From UBA965 sp040396955 (GTDB taxonomy: Bacteria > Chloroflexota > Chloroflexia > Chloroflexales > Roseiflexaceae), in NCBI GenBank assembly GCA_040396955.1, contig JBBAWX010000004.1, forward strand, positions 163,091 through 227,090: 64,000 nucleotides of DNA, written 5' to 3'. Positions 34,858-43,670 of the stretch are shown piece after piece. Below the pieces are notes generated by a model. That model did not search any database, had not been told where the DNA came from, and saw only the letters and a list, made by a program, of their open reading frames with translations. Within the stretch, counting starts at the first letter, position 1; each line of letters opens with the position of its first letter. The position numbers and the translations under genes are program-made.

Positions 34858-34863
34858 AGTATA
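34858..34863 (-). promoter_or_regulatory. Probable -10 of the rpsB operon promoter
   Basis: TATACT on the minus strand, about 115 bases before rpsB. No clear -35 is seen at the expected distance. The leader contains an inverted CAAAT/ATTTG pair (near 34826-34844) of unknown significance. Confidence 0.35.
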
Positions 34864-34900
34864 GCACATCTGGTGCGGGGTCTGCGTCACGAATTGCCAG

Positions 34901-35401
34901 TTATTCTGGGGTGTGATGCTCCGTACGACTCCGATAGCGGAAATCACAGTGAGTGGCGCCTTGCATGATGGTTTGCGTGCGGGTCAACTCCACATCCGGG
35001 TTAAACCCCTCAATTAAGGCATAGTCGCGGTTGCACGACAACACGGCGCCGAGTTCGGGGATGCCGAGACTGCGATACAACTCCGCATACCGGCAACGTG
35101 TCACATTAAAGCCGAAGGCTTGTGGCGTGCGTTCGACGACTTCGATGCGCAATGCATCATCTTTCGTCCAGTACTGGAGCGTCTCCTCAAAGTGTGCCAG
35201 CGAGCATCCTCCAAAGTCGTTGGCTAACTGAGCTCCTTGGTGTTGCGCCAGGGTGATGATGGTGTCGCGTATACTGGCGATGACGGTATCGCGGTCGAAG
35301 CGCTCACTCAAGGCCTCAATGACGGGAGCCAAGATGCGTGCTTCGATTTCACGACGTTTCAAAATCCCGATACTGTTGAGCGTGTCGGGGAGTTGTGACA
35401 T
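34901..35401 (-). CDS. L-2-amino-thiazoline-4-carboxylate hydrolase family protein
   Basis: A 166-residue protein. The C-terminal block NRDYALIEGFNPDVELTRTQTIM (in part) followed by GATHCDFRY is the signature of the ATC_hydrolase family (PF14196), named for an enzyme in bacterial conversion of a thiazoline to cysteine. CRYAELYRSLG carries another conserved Cys. Most family members are of unknown substrate and are often annotated only by similarity. ATG 35401 follows GGAGGAG. It diverges from a small membrane protein gene. Confidence 0.8.
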   Translation of the reverse strand: MSQLPDTLNSIGILKRREIEARILAPVIEALSERFDRDTVIASIRDTIITLAQHQGAQLANDFGGCSLAHFEETLQYWTKDDALRIEVVERTPQAFGFNVTRCRYAELYRSLGIPELGAVLSCNRDYALIEGFNPDVELTRTQTIMQGATHCDFRYRSRTEHHTPE

Positions 35402-35476
35402 GTCAATGCTCCTCCATGGTGACGATGCGGTATACTGATGGCAGATGAACGTGGGACAACGGGTAAGGAACGTACG

Positions 35477-35704
35477 ATGATGCACACACCACCAGCAAAT
35501 CCCGAGCAGCGGGTCAAGCGCGGATGTAACTTTATTATACTGTTGCTCGCCATTCTTGGTGGCATCAACCTATCGGCGGCTGGCATTCAAAATACGGCGA
35601 CACAGATTTTTCTCGGGTTGCTGGTGTTTGCGGTGGTAGTGCGGATTGCCGTGGCACGTGAACCCGCCTCGCCACCGACCGACGATCATACTCCGGGCGC
35701 CTAG
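35477..35704 (+). CDS. Small membrane protein, unknown function
   Basis: A 75-residue protein with two hydrophobic segments (FIILLLAILGGINLSAAGI and IFLGLLVFAVVVRIAV) and polar ends. ATG 35477 has AAGGAA seven bases upstream; a longer frame from 35438 is possible. It lies 33 bases before the nucleoside phosphorylase and is probably co-transcribed with it. Not recognised as a known family. Confidence 0.55.
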   Translation: MMHTPPANPEQRVKRGCNFIILLLAILGGINLSAAGIQNTATQIFLGLLVFAVVVRIAVAREPASPPTDDHTPGA

Positions 35705-35737
35705 CAGGGGTTTAGCAATCACACAGGAGTCGAGACG

Positions 35738-36517
35738 ATGAGCAATCCTACTTTTTACCATATTGGTTTCGGCATCGATGATTTTGCTGATCAGCGGCCA
35801 CGGATGGCGCTGTTGTCGGGAGATCCTGAGCGCGCAGCGCTGATTGCACACACGCATCTGACGGGGGCACGTACCCTCTCCGATCATCGTGGTCTGCATA
35901 GCTCACTGGCCTTTTTGGCTGATGGTACGCCGGTCATTTCGGCCACAAGTGGCATGGGGGCACCATCACTGAGCATTGTGGTCAACGAGCTGGTGCAGGT
36001 CGGGATTACCACGATTGTGCGGGTGGGTACGTGTGGTTCTATTCAGCCGCACGTGTTACCAGGCCAAGTGGTGGTGTCGCAAGCGGCCTTGTGCCGCCAA
36101 GGCGCAGCCGCCGATATTGCGCCAATCGAATACCCGGCTGCTGCCGACCCCTACGTGACGATTGCCTTGATGGATGCGGCCAAGGCGGCGGGTGTGCCGG
36201 CCCACATGGGAGTGACGGCTTCGGTGGATACGTTTTATGAGGGACAAGAACGCCGCGCCTCCGCCAATCCACACTTGTTGCGCAAAAACGTGGGTAGTAC
36301 GGCCGAGTACCAGCAGTTGAACATCGTTAATTACGAAATGGAAGCGGGCACGTTGTTCAAGATGGGATTGGTCTACGGATTCGCGGCAGGATGTGTCTGT
36401 GCCGTAGTCGCACAACGTACGACTGCGGAGACCATCGTGCTTGATCAAAAGGCCGAGGGAGTAGCGCGAGCCATCACGACCGCAGTGGGTGCTTTGCAAC
36501 GGCTTGCGACCCGTTAA
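35738..36517 (+). CDS. Nucleoside phosphorylase, uridine phosphorylase type
   Basis: A 259-residue enzyme of the NP-I family, which splits nucleosides with phosphate. Conserved parts are MALLSGDPERA, VRVGTCGSIQ (phosphate and ribose site), TASVDTFYEGQ and NYEMEAGTLFKMG, the last two typical of uridine phosphorylases. CAGGAG precedes the ATG. It ends with a 4-base convergent overlap with the serine hydrolase gene. Together with the nucleoside hydrolase at 18440 it indicates nucleoside salvage. Confidence 0.87.
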   Translation: MSNPTFYHIGFGIDDFADQRPRMALLSGDPERAALIAHTHLTGARTLSDHRGLHSSLAFLADGTPVISATSGMGAPSLSIVVNELVQVGITTIVRVGTCGSIQPHVLPGQVVVSQAALCRQGAAADIAPIEYPAAADPYVTIALMDAAKAAGVPAHMGVTASVDTFYEGQERRASANPHLLRKNVGSTAEYQQLNIVNYEMEAGTLFKMGLVYGFAAGCVCAVVAQRTTAETIVLDQKAEGVARAITTAVGALQRLATR

Positions 36518-37740
36518 GGGAGTGATTTGGCAAGTTGTGCCAAGTAGACCGCAATGTTAACCACATCGGCGTTTTCGTAGTTGCTGAGCACAATCACGCA
36601 TATATCTTCATCGATGAAATTTCCCAGATACGTGCGGGTCCCACTCGCCATACCGTCGTGGTGCACAGAGTTCATGCCGGCAAGTGGATTGCGCATGACA
36701 CCGAGCGCGTAATTTTTGAGTTGCGGGGTGCGCATCAGTGCCAGGGTCTCAGGGCGGAGGACGAGCCCGTCGCGGAGCGCTCGATCCCAGCGGAACAGGT
36801 CATCGACGGTAGAATACAGCGCCCCCGCAGTATCAAGCGTGGAAGAATCTATCGGGTCTGATGGGACGCCAATCTGTGCGAGTCCCTGTGCGAGCAGTGA
36901 ATCGGTGCCGTTGTAGCTGTGGTCGTAGGCAGTATCGTTGAGCCCGAGTGGCTCGGTGATTTCGCTACGCAATAGCTGGTCATATGGCATACCAGTCACG
37001 TATTCGAGGATAGACCCGAGGAGCACATACCCCGAATTCGAATATCGATATGCGGCACCTGGCGTGAAAATGAGCGGTTGGTCGCGGAAGCGCGCAATCA
37101 GCTCTTCACGGGTGGTGGGGATGGCCTGTGTCGGGTCAAACGATTTGAATTCGGTGTAATCGGGGATGCCTGAGGTGTGTGCAAGGAGGTTTTTAATCGT
37201 AATGGGTTGCCACTGTGCCGGGCAGAGTTCGATGTAGTTGCAAATACCGTCGTCAATGTTGAGCCGGCCACGTTCGTGGAGACGGAGCACCAGGGCGGCG
37301 GTAAATTGTTTGGTGAGTGAGGCAATGCGATAGCGGGTGGTCGCCGTATTCCGGCTACTTCCGGTGGCAAAACCATAGCCGTGCCGGATTACAATAGTGC
37401 CTTGGCGCGCCACGAGCACACTTCCGCTAAATAATCCGGCATCCACGAGGCTCCGCATGTGCTCACCAAGGACGGTATCCGCCCCCACCGAGCCTACCTC
37501 AACCGGGTCGAGCGTCATCGGTGGGGGGGCGGTGCTCTCGAGGGCAATTGGTGTTGGTGTGATGAGTGGGCGGAAAAAAGCCGTGGTAGTCTCGGGGGTC
37601 ACGGTCGGCAATACCGGGATGTCGGTACTGCTCACATCGCCACCACTCACCCCACCACGGCTGAGTACGAGTGGTTGTGCGTTACAAGCGACGATGCTGA
37701 GTGCCCACATACAACATATCCACCCAATGAACCGTTTCAT
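36514..37740 (-). CDS. Lipoprotein serine hydrolase, class C beta-lactamase fold
   Basis: A 408-residue protein. A lipobox (LSIVAC, Cys about 19) predicts an outer-face lipoprotein. The beta-lactamase-like catalytic motifs are SLTKQ (S-x-x-K), YRYSNSGY (Y-S-N) and HDGMASG (H-x-G). Such proteins may be D-Ala-D-Ala peptidases, esterases or lactamases; the sequence does not decide. The start at 37740 overlaps the stop of the glycosyltransferase gene (ATGA), so it is coupled to it. No terminator before the opposing phosphorylase gene. Confidence 0.85.
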   Translation of the reverse strand: MKRFIGWICCMWALSIVACNAQPLVLSRGGVSGGDVSSTDIPVLPTVTPETTTAFFRPLITPTPIALESTAPPPMTLDPVEVGSVGADTVLGEHMRSLVDAGLFSGSVLVARQGTIVIRHGYGFATGSSRNTATTRYRIASLTKQFTAALVLRLHERGRLNIDDGICNYIELCPAQWQPITIKNLLAHTSGIPDYTEFKSFDPTQAIPTTREELIARFRDQPLIFTPGAAYRYSNSGYVLLGSILEYVTGMPYDQLLRSEITEPLGLNDTAYDHSYNGTDSLLAQGLAQIGVPSDPIDSSTLDTAGALYSTVDDLFRWDRALRDGLVLRPETLALMRTPQLKNYALGVMRNPLAGMNSVHHDGMASGTRTYLGNFIDEDICVIVLSNYENADVVNIAVYLAQLAKSLP

Positions 37741-38999
37741 GCGCATGCGTGTGTGGTGTCTTGTTTGCGAATCAGTGCGCGGTAGCTCTCGAGGATGTCA
37801 CAACCGATGTTGCTCCACCCGTAGCGTTCGGCACGGATTCGTGCCGCTCCACTCAGCTGATAGGCAAAGTGCGGATCGAGTAGGATTTTCCTGAGTTGCT
37901 CGGCCAACATGGCTGGATTGTTGGGCTGGATAAGAAGCCCGTTGCTGCCGTCGTTGATGATGGTGGCCGGACCACCGGCGTTGGTGGCAACCACTGGGCG
38001 CCCACTTGCGAGGGCTTCGAGGGCTGCCATGCCAAATGATTCGTAGTGTGACGGCATGGTGACTGCGTCACAGGCCGCATGAAAGAGCGAAAGTTGACTC
38101 TGCGGCCGGGCTCCCACAAAGAGCACCGCGTTCGCAATGCCGAATGTGTGGCGCAGGCGGTCAAGCCGCCGTTGTTCGTCGTTCCATTGCTCAGGATGCG
38201 CATCACTGCCACCCCCGACGATTACGGCGTGTAAATCGTTCAGAGCTGGGTGTTGTTGGCGTAGGCGCGCCGTGGCTTCAATCAGGGCGTCGATGCCCTT
38301 GAGTGGCTCAATGCGCCCAATCAACAACACGAGCGGCGTGGGTTGTGCAGGCAGACCAAGCTGTTGCCGCGCATGCGTCATATCTTGTGGTTGAAAGCGC
38401 GCAAGATCCACGCCGCACGGAATAATGCGGATACGCTCTGGATCTGCGTCATAGTGCCACACCATTTGGCTCATGTCGAGATTGGTGGCGGCTACCACGG
38501 TGTCGGCTTCGCGCATGATGCGCCCCTCGAGCGCGATGCGCTGGCCGGTTTCACGCTCTTCGTCACTCCGCGCGACGATGTTTTTCATGGCGCCCAGCGT
38601 ATGAAACATGTGCACGACTGGCACATGCCAATGCCGGCGTAGCTCGAGCCCGATAATGCCTGAGACAAAGTAGTGGCTATGAATGATGTCGTAGCTGTGT
38701 TGCTGGTGCTGGGCGTACTGCATGACCCCGGCCACGAATTCATCTTGGTGATCGAGGATGAGGTTTTTGTCGTACGGTGTCTCTGGCCCAGCCGGGATAT
38801 GCACGAGCACCACGTTCCGATCGACGTCTACGGTGCGGGGGGCATGTACATCTTGACTTCGTGTGAAAATATCAACGAAAATGCCCCGCCGCCCGAGTTC
38901 ACGACTCAATTCCCGTACATACACGTTCATGCCACCGGCTTCTTTACCGCCAAGTCCGGCGAGTGGGCTAGAGTGGACACACAGCATTGCTACGCGCAT
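37737..38999 (-). CDS. GT4-family glycosyltransferase, MshA-like
   Basis: A 420-residue GT-B fold retaining transferase. The N-terminus VHSSPLAGLGGKEAGGMNVYV resembles MshA and sucrose-phosphate synthase-like enzymes, with HSHYFVSGIIG, LVLLIGRIEPLKGIDALIEA and the nucleotide-sugar motif SHYESFGMAALEALASGRPVV (given in part). GGAG precedes the ATG. Acceptor is unknown; without the other mycothiol genes, MshA function is not claimed. Followed by the coupled serine hydrolase. Confidence 0.87.
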   Translation of the reverse strand: MRVAMLCVHSSPLAGLGGKEAGGMNVYVRELSRELGRRGIFVDIFTRSQDVHAPRTVDVDRNVVLVHIPAGPETPYDKNLILDHQDEFVAGVMQYAQHQQHSYDIIHSHYFVSGIIGLELRRHWHVPVVHMFHTLGAMKNIVARSDEERETGQRIALEGRIMREADTVVAATNLDMSQMVWHYDADPERIRIIPCGVDLARFQPQDMTHARQQLGLPAQPTPLVLLIGRIEPLKGIDALIEATARLRQQHPALNDLHAVIVGGGSDAHPEQWNDEQRRLDRLRHTFGIANAVLFVGARPQSQLSLFHAACDAVTMPSHYESFGMAALEALASGRPVVATNAGGPATIINDGSNGLLIQPNNPAMLAEQLRKILLDPHFAYQLSGAARIRAERYGWSNIGCDILESYRALIRKQDTTHACA

Positions 39000-39087
39000 C
39001 GAAGGTTCTCCAAAAAACAGTCTTGCTGGCTAATACTACGCACAAAACTGTGATTGAGATGCAACGTTGCATCCAAATGTGAGCACT

Positions 39088-40971
39088 TCACCAGAGAAGT
39101 ACTAGCAGTAGTATAGTACAGAATCCAATGGAGATTAGGAGCCAGATGACTGGCCAATTCCACCATTGTTGATTCGGCGGGAGGCGGTTGGCGAAACCAA
39201 GCACCGACCACCGATGATACAACGGTTCTGGTTGGTGTGCGGCGTGATCCCATGGCCACCGCCACGCCAAGTGTTGCCCGACGTCGAAGACGAATTCGGT
39301 CACGGGAATGGCCCGGATGACCACTTCGTGATGCACGACGTGGTGATCGTTGTCGTGGTAGGGCTGGGCGTCTTGGCAGAGCCGGGCAAGTTGTGGCACC
39401 AGCAACCACTCGGGGCGTGGCTCCGTGGTTGCACTTGCTTGATAAATGATGCGCCCCGGGCAGTTCTGCTCGAGCCAGTGTGGCTCGGTAAGCGCAGTAT
39501 GGTCTTGGTTGGCCAACGTAATCTTTCGGCGTTGCCATTGCATCACCTGTTGGACGCGCACTTCGCCTGTGCCCAGACATTCCCGACAGGTGCGCTGCCC
39601 CTCCCCCTGACAACTTGCGCAAATCCCCGCAGGGCGCAGAGAGGCGTCGGTGTGCGGTATGCGCCCACTGCCACCGCAGGTGGCACAACTGATGCGCCCC
39701 TGGGTACAGTTGCTACATGGCTGAGCGGCTCGACTCCCCGGCACAATCGTGGTTCCACCCATGCTCGTATTGCTGTGGGTCGAGGGTGGCAACGCGATGC
39801 TCCAATAGTCGCTCGTGAGTGGCTCATCATCCACGCTAAAGTGCTCGTCGAGTGCCGATACCCGTACATACTGTGGTGGGTAGCGGGTTTCTTGGGTGAT
39901 TCGCACCTCGTATTGGTACAAATTGTAGCTACGCGTCTCTACGATTTCGGCCTGTCGCCCGAGGAGCTGACTGCGGAGCGGGCTCTGTTGTCCCCACTGA
40001 TTGAGCAGTTGTGCCAGCGTTTTGCGGTCTTGTTGGGCAAGCTGGTGTTGCGTACATTCATGGAGTACCGCATGGTCGAGGTCGAGCGCCAAGGCGGTTT
40101 CGACCGGGTGATCGACGGCGCGCGCCGCCACAGGGGTGGCGCTTCCATCAACGATGGTTTCGGCGAGGTGTGGCTCGAGGTATTCCTCGAGTTCGGCCAC
40201 CGCCGTGCGCGCACTTTTGTAGCGTTGCGTGGGATCGTGGGCCAATAGACGTGCAAAGACGAGATCAAGATCGACAGGGATGCCCTGACTGGCGACCTTT
40301 GAGATGTCAGGGACCTCCTTGCTGGGCTGATCTGGCCATGGTCGTTGCCCGGCCATCATCTCAAATACCACCACACCAAAGCTGAAGATGTCCACGAGAT
40401 GTGTGGGCAAAGCGTACGCCGATTTTTGCTCGGGTGCCATATAGCCTGGAGTGCCGACTCGCACATATTTGGTGTGGGTGAAATCAAGCTGGGGCTGGTA
40501 CGCAACCCCGAAATCAAGCAGGATGGCCGTACCACTCGGTTGCTCGATGAGGATGTTGTTGGGGTTGATGTCGCGGTGAATGACGTGCGCTTGATGTAGG
40601 GCATCGATGATGGTTGCCAAACTTGTGGCAATAGAAAGGGATTGACGTAATGTAAAGTGCTGTTTTTCCATTAAGAGTTGGCGGAGTGATGTGCCAACCA
40701 CATGCTGCATGACGAGGTATTGGAATTCGCCCTCGACGCCGAAATCATAGAAGCGCGGCAGTTGTGGATGTGGGTATCGACTCAGAATGGAGGCTTCCCG
40801 GGCAAAACGTTCGTGCAGTGCCGATTGGTCACTGGCAAGCAACTTAATGGCCACATGCAGATCGGGCAGATGCTGATGGTGAGCGAGCCAGACCGTGGCA
40901 TGCGCTCCCTGCCCAATCTGGCGATCGAGTTGGTAATTGCCGATATGTGTTGGGAAGGTGCTACTCGTCAC
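39088..40971 (-). CDS. Tail-anchored Ser/Thr protein kinase with DnaJ-type zinc finger
   Basis: A 627-residue protein. The N-terminal kinase domain (about 11-270) has the glycine loop IGQGAHATVW, Lys in HVAIKLL, HRDINPNN, DFG in LLDFGVAY and APEQ; it uses HRDIN rather than HRDLK, so the usual catalytic-loop Lys is replaced by Asn. Residues about 419-470 carry four CxxC units (CSNC, CATCGGSG, CASCQGEG, CRECLGTG), the CxxCxGxG zinc fold of DnaJ. The last 24 residues form one membrane helix, so the protein is tail-anchored with all domains in the cytoplasm. GTG 40971 is chosen for its AAGGA site. It follows SMP-30 and glpK in an apparent operon. Confidence 0.88.
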   Translation of the reverse strand: MTSSTFPTHIGNYQLDRQIGQGAHATVWLAHHQHLPDLHVAIKLLASDQSALHERFAREASILSRYPHPQLPRFYDFGVEGEFQYLVMQHVVGTSLRQLLMEKQHFTLRQSLSIATSLATIIDALHQAHVIHRDINPNNILIEQPSGTAILLDFGVAYQPQLDFTHTKYVRVGTPGYMAPEQKSAYALPTHLVDIFSFGVVVFEMMAGQRPWPDQPSKEVPDISKVASQGIPVDLDLVFARLLAHDPTQRYKSARTAVAELEEYLEPHLAETIVDGSATPVAARAVDHPVETALALDLDHAVLHECTQHQLAQQDRKTLAQLLNQWGQQSPLRSQLLGRQAEIVETRSYNLYQYEVRITQETRYPPQYVRVSALDEHFSVDDEPLTSDYWSIALPPSTHSNTSMGGTTIVPGSRAAQPCSNCTQGRISCATCGGSGRIPHTDASLRPAGICASCQGEGQRTCRECLGTGEVRVQQVMQWQRRKITLANQDHTALTEPHWLEQNCPGRIIYQASATTEPRPEWLLVPQLARLCQDAQPYHDNDHHVVHHEVVIRAIPVTEFVFDVGQHLAWRWPWDHAAHQPEPLYHRWSVLGFANRLPPNQQWWNWPVIWLLISIGFCTILLLVLLW

Positions 40972-40980
40972 ACACAATCC

Positions 40981-41820
40981 TTAGTAGACAGCCACACCTG
41001 GAATGGTGGTGCGGATACGGTAGAGCGAAGTGCGTGCAGTAATGTAGAGCGTTTGTCGGTCGTCATCCCCCCACGCACAGTTGGCCGGTAATTCGGGCAG
41101 AGTTATCACGCCAAGGCAGGTACCGTCCGGCGCATACACCCAAATGCCCGTGGCACCCGTCACGTAGAGATGACCAGCCTGATCGACCTTCATGCCATCT
41201 GGTGATCCGGGTTGGGGGTGGTCCATGTCGCAGATGATGCGACTCCCACTCAGAGTGCCGTCTGCATGCACCGTGAAGGCCCGCACATGGCGGCGACGTG
41301 AATCACCGATGTAGAGCGTGTGTTCGTCGGGTGAAAAAGCCAGCCCATTGGGGCGATCGAAATCATTGCCAATCAAAAGCATGGTGCCGTCGGGGTGCAC
41401 CGCATACACGCCGTTGAGCGGTTGTTCGCGTTGTGATTCATCGATGCCGTAGGGCGGGTCAGTAAAAAACACCACACCATCAGAGCGCACCACCACATCG
41501 TTGGGACTGTTGAGCCGACGACCCTGGTAGCGATCAACCAGGGTGTGCGGATTCCCGTGTGCATCGCTGACGCTCACCCGTCGATTCCCGTGCTCACAGG
41601 CCACCAGGAATCCTTGCCGGTTCCGCGTCAACCCGTTGGAGTTCCCCGAGGGATCACGCCACCGCCTGAGGCGCCCACTCGGGTGCCACGCATAGATGAT
41701 GCTGGCCGGGATATCCGAAAAGCGCAATTCATCGTCACACCAAACCGGTCCTTCGGTGAACTGAAAGCCGGTGGCGATGCGTTCGGGATTGCCACCCACA
41801 AACAACGTGCGTAGTTTCAT
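40981..41820 (-). CDS. SMP-30/gluconolactonase/LRE family lactonase
   Basis: A 279-residue six-bladed beta-propeller protein. FTEGPVWCDDELRFSDIP supplies the metal Glu, followed by NGLTRNRQG, NSPNDVVVRSDG (metal Asn), FDRPNGLAFSPDE and the catalytic Asp in MDHPQPGSPDGMKVD. It likely hydrolyses a sugar lactone. It overlaps glpK by 4 bases and is 9 bases from the kinase, so the three are probably one transcript. Confidence 0.9.
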   Translation of the reverse strand: MKLRTLFVGGNPERIATGFQFTEGPVWCDDELRFSDIPASIIYAWHPSGRLRRWRDPSGNSNGLTRNRQGFLVACEHGNRRVSVSDAHGNPHTLVDRYQGRRLNSPNDVVVRSDGVVFFTDPPYGIDESQREQPLNGVYAVHPDGTMLLIGNDFDRPNGLAFSPDEHTLYIGDSRRRHVRAFTVHADGTLSGSRIICDMDHPQPGSPDGMKVDQAGHLYVTGATGIWVYAPDGTCLGVITLPELPANCAWGDDDRQTLYITARTSLYRIRTTIPGVAVY

Positions 41821-43325
41821 TGTGTATCATCCTCGATCCAATTGAGTGTGCGTTGGACAGCTTTTTGCCACTGCCGGTACTGTTGGGCCCGTTGGTCGGC
41901 AGGCATGGCCGGGGTCCAGCGGCAGTCTTCACGCCAATTCGCCTGGACATCACCAAAATCACGCCAGTACCCCACTGCGATTCCGGCCGCATAGGCGGCT
42001 CCGAGTGCGGTGGTTTCATTGATGACCGGACGAATCACGGGCACACCGGTCACATCACTTTGGAACTGCATCAGTAGTTGATTGACGGTCATGCCCCCGT
42101 CCACTTTGAGTTGCGTGATGGGCTTGCCACTGTCTTGGAGCATGGCGTCAAGCACCTCGCGGGTCTGCCACGCCACCGATTCGAGTGCAGCTCTGGCGAT
42201 ATGCCCTTTGGTGATAAAACGCGTCAATCCGACCATCACACCACGGGCGTCGCTCCGCCAGTAGGGGGCAAACAAGCCCGAAAACGCCGGCACAATGGCC
42301 ATGCCACCGTTATCGGGGACGCTCCGGGCCAAGGCTTCGATGTCGGAGCTCCGCTCAATGATGCCCAAATTATCCCGGATCCACTGCACGAGCGCTCCGG
42401 CAATGGCAATCGACCCCTCAAGCGCGTAGACCGCTGGCTGGTCGCCAAACTTGTAGGCCAAGGTGGTCAGCAAGCCGTGCTGTGAAGGCACAATGTCGTG
42501 TCCGGTGTTCATGAGCATGAAGCAGCCCGTGCCGTAGGTGTTTTTGACGTCGCCCACCGTCACGCAGGCTTGCCCCACCATGGCCGCGTGTTGATCACCG
42601 AGGGCCCCTGCGACGGGCACGCCTGCTAAGATGCCCGTCGCCTGCCCATATACTTGGCTCGACGACACAATGCGGGGCAACATGCGGCGGGGAATCTGCA
42701 TACTGTCTAGAATCTCGGCATCCCAATCCAGCGTATGGAGGTTCATCAAGAGCGTGCGACCCGCATTGGTGACATCGGTGACATGCACGCCACCGTTGTT
42801 GCCACCGGTCAGATGCCAAATTAAAAACGTATCGATGGTGCCAAAAAGTGCAGTACCCGCCGCTGCATCGGCGCGAAGCCCGGGCACATGATCGAGCAAC
42901 CACCGCACTTTTGGGCCGGCGAAGTAGGTGGCAAGTGGCAGACCGGTCTGCGCACGAAAGCGGTCATTGCCCACATTGCCGGCAAATTCACGGCAAAGCG
43001 CGTCAGTTCGCATGTCTTGCCAGACAATGGCGTTGGCATAGGGGACGCCGGTGTGGCGATTCCAGACGACCGTCGTCTCACGTTGATTGGTAATCCCGAT
43101 GGCTGCAATGTCGGTGGCGGTCAGCTGTGCCTGTTGCAGGGCCTCGCCGATGACCTGTTGGGTGCGTTGCCAGATTTCGTTGGGGTCGTGCTCGACCCAT
43201 CCTGGTTGTGGGTAGTACTGTTGGTGCTCGTGTTGCGCGACTGCAATGACGTTGCTGAGTTGATCAAAAATCATGCACCGCGTGCTCGTCGTGCCCTGGT
43301 CAATGGCGAGAATGAAACGACTCAT
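41817..43325 (-). CDS. glpK: Glycerol kinase
   Basis: A 502-residue FGGY kinase. It begins MSRFILAIDQGTTSTRCMIFD and has GITNQRETTVVW, the NAIVWQDMRTD substrate segment, YGTGCFMLMNTG and VDGGMTVN. It makes glycerol 3-phosphate for glycolipids or catabolism. ATG 43325 is the family start; a frame extending 71 residues upstream is not supported. A TATAAT (43392-43387, minus strand) lies 60 bases upstream. No glpF or glpD gene is near. Confidence 0.95.
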   Translation of the reverse strand: MSRFILAIDQGTTSTRCMIFDQLSNVIAVAQHEHQQYYPQPGWVEHDPNEIWQRTQQVIGEALQQAQLTATDIAAIGITNQRETTVVWNRHTGVPYANAIVWQDMRTDALCREFAGNVGNDRFRAQTGLPLATYFAGPKVRWLLDHVPGLRADAAAGTALFGTIDTFLIWHLTGGNNGGVHVTDVTNAGRTLLMNLHTLDWDAEILDSMQIPRRMLPRIVSSSQVYGQATGILAGVPVAGALGDQHAAMVGQACVTVGDVKNTYGTGCFMLMNTGHDIVPSQHGLLTTLAYKFGDQPAVYALEGSIAIAGALVQWIRDNLGIIERSSDIEALARSVPDNGGMAIVPAFSGLFAPYWRSDARGVMVGLTRFITKGHIARAALESVAWQTREVLDAMLQDSGKPITQLKVDGGMTVNQLLMQFQSDVTGVPVIRPVINETTALGAAYAAGIAVGYWRDFGDVQANWREDCRWTPAMPADQRAQQYRQWQKAVQRTLNWIEDDTQ

Positions 43326-43437
43326 GAGGTGTCTCCGTCGGATGTTGCATGCAAGATGATTGGGTGGCTGACTTCTCTTTCCTCGTATTATACTCGGTCG
43401 GCGACTGCGATGAATGCCCGAGTCATGCACACATCCT

Positions 43438-43481
43438 GGCGAATTCGCCCGCTTGACAAATGTGCGAATTCTGTTTATATT
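43438..43481 (+). promoter_or_regulatory. Near-consensus promoter with palindromic elements for the 16-aa peptide gene
   Basis: TTGACA (43453-43458), 17 bases, TATATT (43476-43481). A 12-base perfect palindrome GGCGAATTCGCC (43438-43449) abuts the -35, and GCGAATTC recurs at 43464-43471 between the boxes, 25 bases from the first copy. The pair looks like an operator. Confidence 0.65.
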
Positions 43482-43536
43482 CTTTGTAGGATTCGTTTTG
43501 CAAACTTGCCGTCTAGGCATAAAGGAGGTGGTGCTC

Positions 43537-43587
43537 ATGGGTTGTAGTCACAAGCGCATGGGTGCCGCCGTGGAGTGCGCCCGCTAG
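43537..43587 (+). CDS. Candidate 16-residue peptide MGCSHKRMGAAVECAR
   Basis: A 17-codon frame from ATG 43537 to TAG 43585-43587, preceded by an almost ideal AAAGGAGGTGG ribosome site (43521-43531). The peptide is basic with two cysteines and one histidine; no signal peptide or known family was recognised. It is the only frame between a near-consensus promoter and a strong U-tract terminator, and no gene follows on the same strand for more than 2 kb, so it is not a leader for a downstream gene. It could be a small protein, or the transcript could act mainly as an RNA. Confidence 0.6.
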   Translation: MGCSHKRMGAAVECAR

Positions 43588-43615
43588 GTCGCCACACGGA
43601 GGTACCCTTCCTCCA

Positions 43616-43651
43616 CCGCCACAGGTTCGCCCTGTGGCGGTACCTTTTTTT
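43616..43651 (+). terminator. Strong intrinsic terminator of the small transcription unit
   Basis: A perfect 10-base stem CCGCCACAGG / CCTGTGGCGG, loop TTCGC, then TACC and seven T residues (43645-43651). It is the clearest Rho-independent terminator in the window. Confidence 0.88.
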
Positions 43652-43670
43652 GGCCCGTGTACATACAACA

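Noticed and set aside
39166..40248. Long plus-strand frame opposite the kinase gene
   Set aside because: The minus-strand kinase motifs are complete; this frame is its antisense shadow.
43537..43587. Leader peptide/attenuator for a downstream amino acid operon
   Set aside because: No plus-strand gene follows until about 46.1 kb and the terminator is strong; codons are not enriched for one amino acid.
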